A model generated the notes under the pieces. That model saw only the letters and a list, made by a program, of their open reading frames with translations. It had not been told where the DNA came from and made no database searches. A stretch of 12,216 nt of DNA, from NCBI GenBank assembly GCA_022708005.1, contig JAKIZN010000023.1:1-12216 (forward strand), in the 5' to 3' direction. Positions 8,228 to 12,216 of the stretch are shown here, piece by piece (the stretch's first letter is position 1; the number at the start of each line of letters is the position of its first letter). This stretch comes from Bacteroidota bacterium (GTDB taxonomy: Bacteria; Bacteroidota; Ignavibacteria; Kapaibacteriales; UBA2268). The translations under genes were made by a program, and so were the position numbers.

Positions 8228-8409
8228 CTATTTATGAAATTATATCATTTATATCGAGTCAGCCAACTTGGCTGGTGGTATCAGTAGTAACTTTAGCTAT
8301 AACAGTAATTTACTCGTTGATTAAAAAATTTGTAAAACTGGCAATTTATCTGTCCGTATTAATTATTTTGCTTATTGTTATTGCCAAATTGTTAAATTTG
8401 TATTTATAA
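8212..8409 (+). CDS. Small hydrophobic membrane protein, 65 residues, unknown function
   Basis: A short frame overlapping the last 16 bases of the SDR gene. Numbered from TTG 8212, it has two hydrophobic stretches (about 20-36 and 42-62) separated by a lysine-bearing turn (KKFVK), the look of a two-helix inner-membrane protein. No family is recognised. The TTG start is supported by GGAGG at 8201-8205, six bases upstream and inside the SDR gene; there is no in-frame ATG. Composition fits coding for a membrane protein, but such a short AT-rich frame could be chance, hence moderate confidence. It would be translationally coupled to the SDR gene. Confidence 0.5.
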   Translation: MLAFIAIYEIISFISSQPTWLVVSVVTLAITVIYSLIKKFVKLAIYLSVLIILLIVIAKLLNLYL

Positions 8410-8410
8410 T
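8381..8410 (+). promoter_or_regulatory. Candidate sigma-70-type promoter for ugd
   Basis: TTGCCA (8381-8386), an 18-base spacer and a perfect TATAAT (8405-8410) precede the UDP-glucose dehydrogenase ATG at 8437, predicting transcription start near 8417 and a leader of about 20 nt. The -35 lies within the end of the small membrane-protein frame. Sequence match only; the region is AT-rich, so chance is possible. Confidence 0.45.
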
Positions 8411-8436
8411 ATTTGACGAAATAAATTGAGAATTAT

Positions 8437-9768
8437 ATGGCATATAAAATTGGGGTAGTTGGCACAGGATATGTTGGGCTCGTATCGGGAACTTGCTTCG
8501 CGGCGACGGGAAATACGGTGCTGTGCCATGATATTGACGAGAAGAAAATAAATAAACTTCGGCAAGGAGTTTGTCCGATATTTGAACCGGGATTAGATAG
8601 ACTTATCGAGCAAAATATTAAAGAAGAAAGACTTTTTTTCACAACCGACCTATCTGAAATAGTTATTAATTCCGACATTATTTTCCTTTGTTTGCCAACT
8701 CCGCCTAACGAGGACGGTTCGGCAGACCTTCATCACGTATTAGGCGTAGCCGAGAAAATCGCTAAATATATGGCTGATAATAAGATAAACGATAAAAAAA
8801 TTATCGTAAATAAAAGCACTGTTCCAGTTGGCACTTCAGAAAAAGTAAAAAATATAATAAGCAAATACATTCCTGAAAGTTTATTTGAAGTAGTGAGTAA
8901 TCCAGAATTTCTGCGTGAAGGCTTAGCTGTTGAAGATGCTATGAAGCCCGACAGAGTCGTAGTCGGCACTCGCAGTAAATGGGTAGAAGAGATAATGACG
9001 AATCTATACAAGCCATTTGTGCGAACGGGCAACCCAATTATAATAATGGACGAAAAAAGCGCCGAAGTTACTAAATATGCTGCAAACGCCTTTTTAGCTA
9101 CCAAAATATCGTTTATGAACGACTTATCGGCTTACTGCGAAAAAGTTGGCGCCGACATTGACAAAATTCGCTATGGAATGGGGTCTGACGGCAGAATTGG
9201 CAAAATGTTTCTATTTGCTGGCTTAGGCTATGGAGGCTCTTGTTTCCCAAAAGATGTCAAAGCGTTAGCATTTTCTGCTGACAAGTTAGGGCAACCGCTG
9301 AAAATCGTCAAAGCAACTCAGGAGATAAATCAAGACCAGATAAATAGATTCTTTGAAAAAATTAAGGCTCGATTTGGGGATTTGCAAGGGATTAAACTTG
9401 CTATTTGGGGGCTTGCTTTCAAGCCAAATACAGATGACACTCGCGAAGCACCCGCGTTTAAGATTATCGAAAAACTACTCGCCGAAGGGGCGTCTGTCTG
9501 CGTCCACGATCCCGAAGCGATTGAAAACACTAAAATTGCTTTCGGCAATAGAATTTCGTATTCCGAAAGAATGTATGAAACATTAGAAAACGCTGATGCA
9601 TTAGTGATTATTACTGAATGGAATCAATTTAGAACACCAGATTTCAATATTATAAAGGCAAAACTGAAAAATAATATAATCTTTGACGGCAGAAATCTAT
9701 ATTCGCTCGAGCAAGTGCAAGACCTTGGATTTGAGTATTATAGTATAGGTCGCAAAGCTATTCACTAA
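8437..9768 (+). CDS. ugd: UDP-glucose 6-dehydrogenase
   Basis: Oxidises UDP-glucose twice with NAD+ to UDP-glucuronate, a precursor for capsule, exopolysaccharide and other surface glycans; cytosolic. The 443-residue length is normal. The N-terminal Rossmann domain has GTGYVG (9-14) and LPTPP (86-90). STVPVGT (127-133) and NPEFLREG (155-162) are family signatures. The central domain has EVTKYAANAF (210-219) and GYGGSCFPKDVKAL (264-277), with catalytic Cys269 and nearby K272/D273. The C-terminal UDP-binding domain has WGLAFKPNTDDTREAP (324-339). Related UDP-sugar dehydrogenases (UDP-ManNAc dehydrogenase) share the layout, but the GSCFPKDV and FKPNTDDTREAP wording fits Ugd. It has its own candidate promoter. 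The VOC gene starts 12 bp after its stop. Confidence 0.95.
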   Translation: MAYKIGVVGTGYVGLVSGTCFAATGNTVLCHDIDEKKINKLRQGVCPIFEPGLDRLIEQNIKEERLFFTTDLSEIVINSDIIFLCLPTPPNEDGSADLHHVLGVAEKIAKYMADNKINDKKIIVNKSTVPVGTSEKVKNIISKYIPESLFEVVSNPEFLREGLAVEDAMKPDRVVVGTRSKWVEEIMTNLYKPFVRTGNPIIIMDEKSAEVTKYAANAFLATKISFMNDLSAYCEKVGADIDKIRYGMGSDGRIGKMFLFAGLGYGGSCFPKDVKALAFSADKLGQPLKIVKATQEINQDQINRFFEKIKARFGDLQGIKLAIWGLAFKPNTDDTREAPAFKIIEKLLAEGASVCVHDPEAIENTKIAFGNRISYSERMYETLENADALVIITEWNQFRTPDFNIIKAKLKNNIIFDGRNLYSLEQVQDLGFEYYSIGRKAIH

Positions 9769-9780
9769 AAGGAGCATCAC

Positions 9781-10563
9781 ATGGAGTATTTATCGCATAC
9801 GCCGAACACTTTCTGCTGGGCTGAGCTAGCTACAGTAAGTGTAGAAGAGGCAAAAGAATTTTATAGAAAGCTATTTTCAATTTCTGCGTACACAAATACA
9901 GGAGGCAGTTATCATTTACTTGAAGTTGACGGTAAACCCGTTGGTGGTATGTATGAGCTGGCTCAACCGCAAGAAATAACGGGCATTCCACCGCACTGGA
10001 TGCCTTATATTATTTGCGACGACCTTATCGCCACGCTCGAAAAAGTAAAAGCTAACAGTGGTACAGTTGTGGTGGATCCTTGGGCTGCAGGTGATATTGG
10101 TGCGACTGCAATAATTCAGGACGTTGAGGGGGCGCTGTTAGGGCTGTGGCAGGGTGGTTCGCTCAGAAGCAGCGCTTGGAAGCATAGACATGGCACTATA
10201 TCTTGGTTTGAGCATGCAAGCAAGGGCAACAAAGAAACTGTGCCATTTTACGAGAAAGTATTTGGCTATAGTTCTCGCACCGAACCGATGGGCGACAGCG
10301 TTTATACCACATTTTACTTAGGAGATGAAGTGGTAGCGGGGCTATACATTATGCCAGAAATGATGAGAGATGTCCCGCCGCATTGGCTTATTTATTTCGC
10401 TGTAAATTCTGTAGATAAGGCATTAGAGGTAACCGTTGCCGCCAAAGGGGAAATTTTAATGCCCAAAACTCAGGTGCCCGGAATTGGTATGTTCGCAGTG
10501 ATAAGGGATCCGCAGGGAGCAGTGCTCGGCTTAATAGAAGGCGAAAAAGTAGCTGCCGAGTGA
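9781..10563 (+). CDS. Two-domain VOC (glyoxalase/bleomycin-resistance fold) protein
   Basis: A 260-residue protein made of two tandem VOC modules, each of paired beta-alpha-beta-beta-beta units. Module 1 is about residues 7-122 (FCWAELATVSVEEAKEFYRKLFS ... IPPHWMPYIICDDL ... GALLGLWQ). Module 2 is about 138-255 (ISWFEHASKGNKETVPFYEKVFGY ... VPPHWLIYFAVNSVDKAL ... GAVLGLIEGE). The repeated PPHW and LGL motifs show an internal duplication. VOC proteins include lyases, dioxygenases and antibiotic-binding proteins; this arrangement resembles many unassigned actinobacterial and Bacteroidota homologues, and no specific reaction can be named. AAAAGGAG (9767-9774), overlapping the ugd stop, is a strong ribosome site six bases before the ATG. 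Its stop codon abuts the structured RNA that fills the following gap. Confidence 0.85.
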   Translation: MEYLSHTPNTFCWAELATVSVEEAKEFYRKLFSISAYTNTGGSYHLLEVDGKPVGGMYELAQPQEITGIPPHWMPYIICDDLIATLEKVKANSGTVVVDPWAAGDIGATAIIQDVEGALLGLWQGGSLRSSAWKHRHGTISWFEHASKGNKETVPFYEKVFGYSSRTEPMGDSVYTTFYLGDEVVAGLYIMPEMMRDVPPHWLIYFAVNSVDKALEVTVAAKGEILMPKTQVPGIGMFAVIRDPQGAVLGLIEGEKVAAE

Positions 10564-10564
10564 G

Positions 10565-10762
10565 TATCCAACTTTGTTCAGGCTACCGCTTCACCCGCAG
10601 GAACTCTGGCTGATAGCACATCCGTAAGAAAAGATTAGCTTTTAAGATGTCCTACACCTTCGAGGTGTAGGAGATCTTGGGAGAACACAGGCGTTCGAGT
10701 CCGTTACCTTATGAGACAGCCCCCATCTGAAGAACAGCGGATAGACAAGGGGGGCGCTGCCC
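10565..10762 (+). ncRNA. HEARO / omega-RNA (IscB-type guide RNA), stand-alone
   Basis: HEARO RNAs are the omega-RNAs that guide IscB nucleases, ancestors of Cas9. Seen here: blocks TCCAACTTT (about 10567-10575), GGCTGATAGCACATCCGTAAG region (10608-10628) and AGCGGAT (10736-10742), in the order I recall from characterised IscB omega-RNAs. The fold is consistent. A long-range stem pairs CTACCGCT (10583-10590) with AGCGGATAG (10736-10744, one bulged A). CGTAAG (10623-10628) pairs with CTTATG (10708-10713). A near-perfect hairpin spans 10639-10683: CTTTTAAGAT / ATCTTGGGAG with U.G pairs, then a 10-bp TCCTACACCT / AGGTGTAGGA stem with a TCG loop. CAGCCCCC (10717-10724) pairs with GGGG..GCTG (10751-10759), crossing the long-range stem as a pseudoknot. 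It fills the gap between convergent genes. No IscB, HNH or RuvC gene is in the window. Ends are approximate; the family match is from memory and needs a covariance search. Confidence 0.75.
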
Positions 10763-10763
10763 A

Positions 10764-11276
10764 CTATTTTATTACTTTGCAGACTGTCCGCAATTTGTTT
10801 TTGTCAATAATATCGTTTAGCTGTTTCTCGATTTCGGTAAATGCCGTTCTGCTACCACAGTCGTAAAGTTCTGTTAATGGGTCATCGTCTATAATATAAC
10901 TGTAAAGTTCGTCTATAGTCGGCGGGCTTGGCAGCTTCGAATATTCCTGATAAGTAAACTTGAGAAAAGCTACGTTTTCTCCAATTCCTCGATTATCAAG
11001 CAAATAGCCATCATTGAGAGGAGTAGGCAGCGAAAGTTCGCCGCCTACTTTTAGGTCATTTGGATGCGGATATGCTATAATCTCAGTTTTGTCTTTCGAT
11101 AGCAATATCGGTACAAGATTGTTGTAATCGCCTTTTGTTTTATAAACTAACACGTGAGCTTCCATAGCATGCCGCGAGGCAATTTCAAGATTTTCCTTGC
11201 TGTTTGCCTGCTGAGTGTTACTACTTGACTTGCAAGCTGCTATTGCAATAAACAATATAAAAGCTATTATTTTCAT
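10764..11276 (-). CDS. Small lipoprotein of unknown function
   Basis: A 170-residue predicted lipoprotein. The signal is short: MKIIAFILFIAIAAC with Cys15 as lipidation site, followed by KSSS. The mature part has no domain I can name, but the wording AYPHPNDLKVGG, PTPLNDGYLLDNRGIGENVAFLKFTYQEYSKL and DDPLTELYDCGSRTAF resembles a conserved family of Bacteroidota hypothetical lipoproteins; two further cysteines (about 141 and 166) could form a disulfide. The start codon overlaps the stop of the upstream sorting-domain gene in an ATGA arrangement, so the two are co-translated. The function may be tied to that secreted partner, which is inference. Its stop codon lies immediately beside the structured RNA on the other strand. 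Confidence 0.8.
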   Translation of the reverse strand: MKIIAFILFIAIAACKSSSNTQQANSKENLEIASRHAMEAHVLVYKTKGDYNNLVPILLSKDKTEIIAYPHPNDLKVGGELSLPTPLNDGYLLDNRGIGENVAFLKFTYQEYSKLPSPPTIDELYSYIIDDDPLTELYDCGSRTAFTEIEKQLNDIIDKNKLRTVCKVIK

Positions 11277-12216
11277 TTACTTACCATCATTTTTTTGGTT
11301 AAAATACCCTGTGAAGAATGAATTTGAATAAAATATGTCCCGTTGGGAAGCCCCTGCAATGGCAATCTGACTGTCTTTTCGCCATTCGCCACGCTGACAG
11401 AGCTTACTTGCTGACCTTGTGCATTTAAGATATTAATGAAGTCTGCCTCTCCAGATAGTTGACTTAAATAGATAGTCGCAAAATCGCTCGCAGGATTTGG
11501 ATAAATTTCTATCAAATCAGAAACTTCCGTATCATCGACTCCTGTGTGTAATACCCTCGCGATCGCTATATCAAGCAGGTATGTTCCTATGCCGCCTGCA
11601 AAGTAAGGGGCTACATAAAAGTAGACTGTACCCCCATTTTGAACAACAACGTTATTAGACATTATATCGTCATAAACATCTGACCAAGTAGAGCCGTTCG
11701 TGGAAATTGCAAATAGCGCATCGGCAGTGTAAGTATTTCCATTGCTGCTGCTGTATGAATCATGCAACCGCGCTGCTATTGTATACTTATAGCCCGATGG
11801 CAAGTTGATTTTATAATAATCCTTGTCCGTCCCTATATGAAAGTTTGAGCCAGCAGTATTTATCGTTGCTTTATTGCTTACAAACGAAACTGGTAATGCA
11901 TAAGCTTGGCTCACTGTGTTATTATCTTCATATCGGTCTGGCGAGAAAGACGGAGCCTGCACGACAACATAGACTGGATTTGAATAATTGGAGCTACCTA
12001 CGTAGTACCAAGTTGACGAGCCAGCCGACTTATATCCAACTTCCAACAGATATGTGCCGGGCTCAACAGTGATATCACCGGAGAAATTAAGCCCATAAGT
12101 ATAGTGATAGTTAGGAGGCAGTCCCTCGTCTTCATTTTTAATTTGAATCACTTGCGCAATAGTTCTGTCTAAGTTTGAGAGGCTTACGCGGAATTGACCA
12201 TAAAATGTGCTGCTGC
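11273..12216 (-). CDS. Secreted T9SS cargo protein, C-terminal part; 5' end outside window
   Basis: The frame is open to the right edge, so this is the last 314 residues of a larger protein; the GTG near 12151 is not its real start. Reading toward the C-terminus: a beta-rich stretch (LNFSGDITVEPGTYLLEVGYKS ... NPVYVVVQ) like an Ig or fibronectin-type domain, then EDNNTVSQAYALP ... DKDYYKINLPSGYKYTI ... GGTVYFYVAPYFAGGIGTYLLDI, resembling pre-peptidase C-terminal (PPC-like) domains. The end is a type A T9SS sorting domain: IEIYPNPASDFATIYL, GLPNGTYFIQI and terminal TKKMMVSK. Such proteins are exported across the outer membrane by the type IX system and often anchored at the surface. Many relatives are proteases or adhesins, but the catalytic part is not in the window, so the activity is unknown. 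Its stop overlaps the start of the downstream lipoprotein. Confidence 0.88.
   Translation of the reverse strand, partial: SSTFYGQFRVSLSNLDRTIAQVIQIKNEDEGLPPNYHYTYGLNFSGDITVEPGTYLLEVGYKSAGSSTWYYVGSSNYSNPVYVVVQAPSFSPDRYEDNNTVSQAYALPVSFVSNKATINTAGSNFHIGTDKDYYKINLPSGYKYTIAARLHDSYSSSNGNTYTADALFAISTNGSTWSDVYDDIMSNNVVVQNGGTVYFYVAPYFAGGIGTYLLDIAIARVLHTGVDDTEVSDLIEIYPNPASDFATIYLSQLSGEADFINILNAQGQQVSSVSVANGEKTVRLPLQGLPNGTYFIQIHSSQGILTKKMMVSK

Noticed and set aside
10639..10683. Long hairpin as a simple bidirectional terminator for the convergent genes
   Set aside because: No T tract follows on either strand, and the hairpin is only one element of a larger nested and pseudoknotted structure.
10688..10706. 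tRNA-like T-loop (GTTCGAGTCC) in the gap
   Set aside because: The flanking bases cannot form a T-arm stem, there is no acceptor stem, D-arm or anticodon arm, and the bases fit inside the omega-RNA fold.

Overview
The window looks like a flagellated member of the wider Bacteroidota/Chlorobi group, most likely Ignavibacteria- or Kapabacteria-like. Two things point there. A type IX secretion (T9SS) C-terminal sorting domain lies on the minus strand, and an E. coli-type MotA/MotB flagellar stator pair plus sigma-54 lie on the plus strand. Several genes have recognisable Shine-Dalgarno sequences, which is unlike typical Bacteroidetes. The lineage assignment is inference from gene content.

Layout, plus strand: (1) sigma-54 factor RpoN, cut by the left edge, followed closely by a dihydroorotate dehydrogenase-family enzyme. 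(2) After a gap of about 170 bp, a TPR-repeat lipoprotein, motA, motB and a response regulator with a degenerate HD-GYP domain, a motility/signalling cluster with short or overlapping junctions. motB is split by a +1 frameshift at a GGGG run; removing one G restores a 275-residue protein. (3) A short-chain dehydrogenase resembling the tropinone-reductase branch, a 65-residue membrane protein overlapping its end, UDP-glucose 6-dehydrogenase (with its own candidate promoter) and a two-domain VOC-fold protein.

Layout, right end: the roughly 200-bp gap between convergent genes (10564-10763) is not empty spacer. It holds a strongly structured RNA on the plus strand whose conserved blocks and pseudoknotted fold match the HEARO / omega-RNA family, the guide RNAs of the IscB RNA-guided nucleases (OMEGA systems). 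No IscB or other nuclease gene is visible here, so it appears to be a stand-alone omega-RNA. Beyond it, on the minus strand, are a small lipoprotein of unknown function and, translationally coupled upstream of it, the C-terminal part of a secreted T9SS cargo protein that runs off the right edge.

Main points to follow up are the stand-alone omega-RNA and its possible guide, the motB frameshift, and the catalytically dead HD-GYP regulator beside the stator genes.
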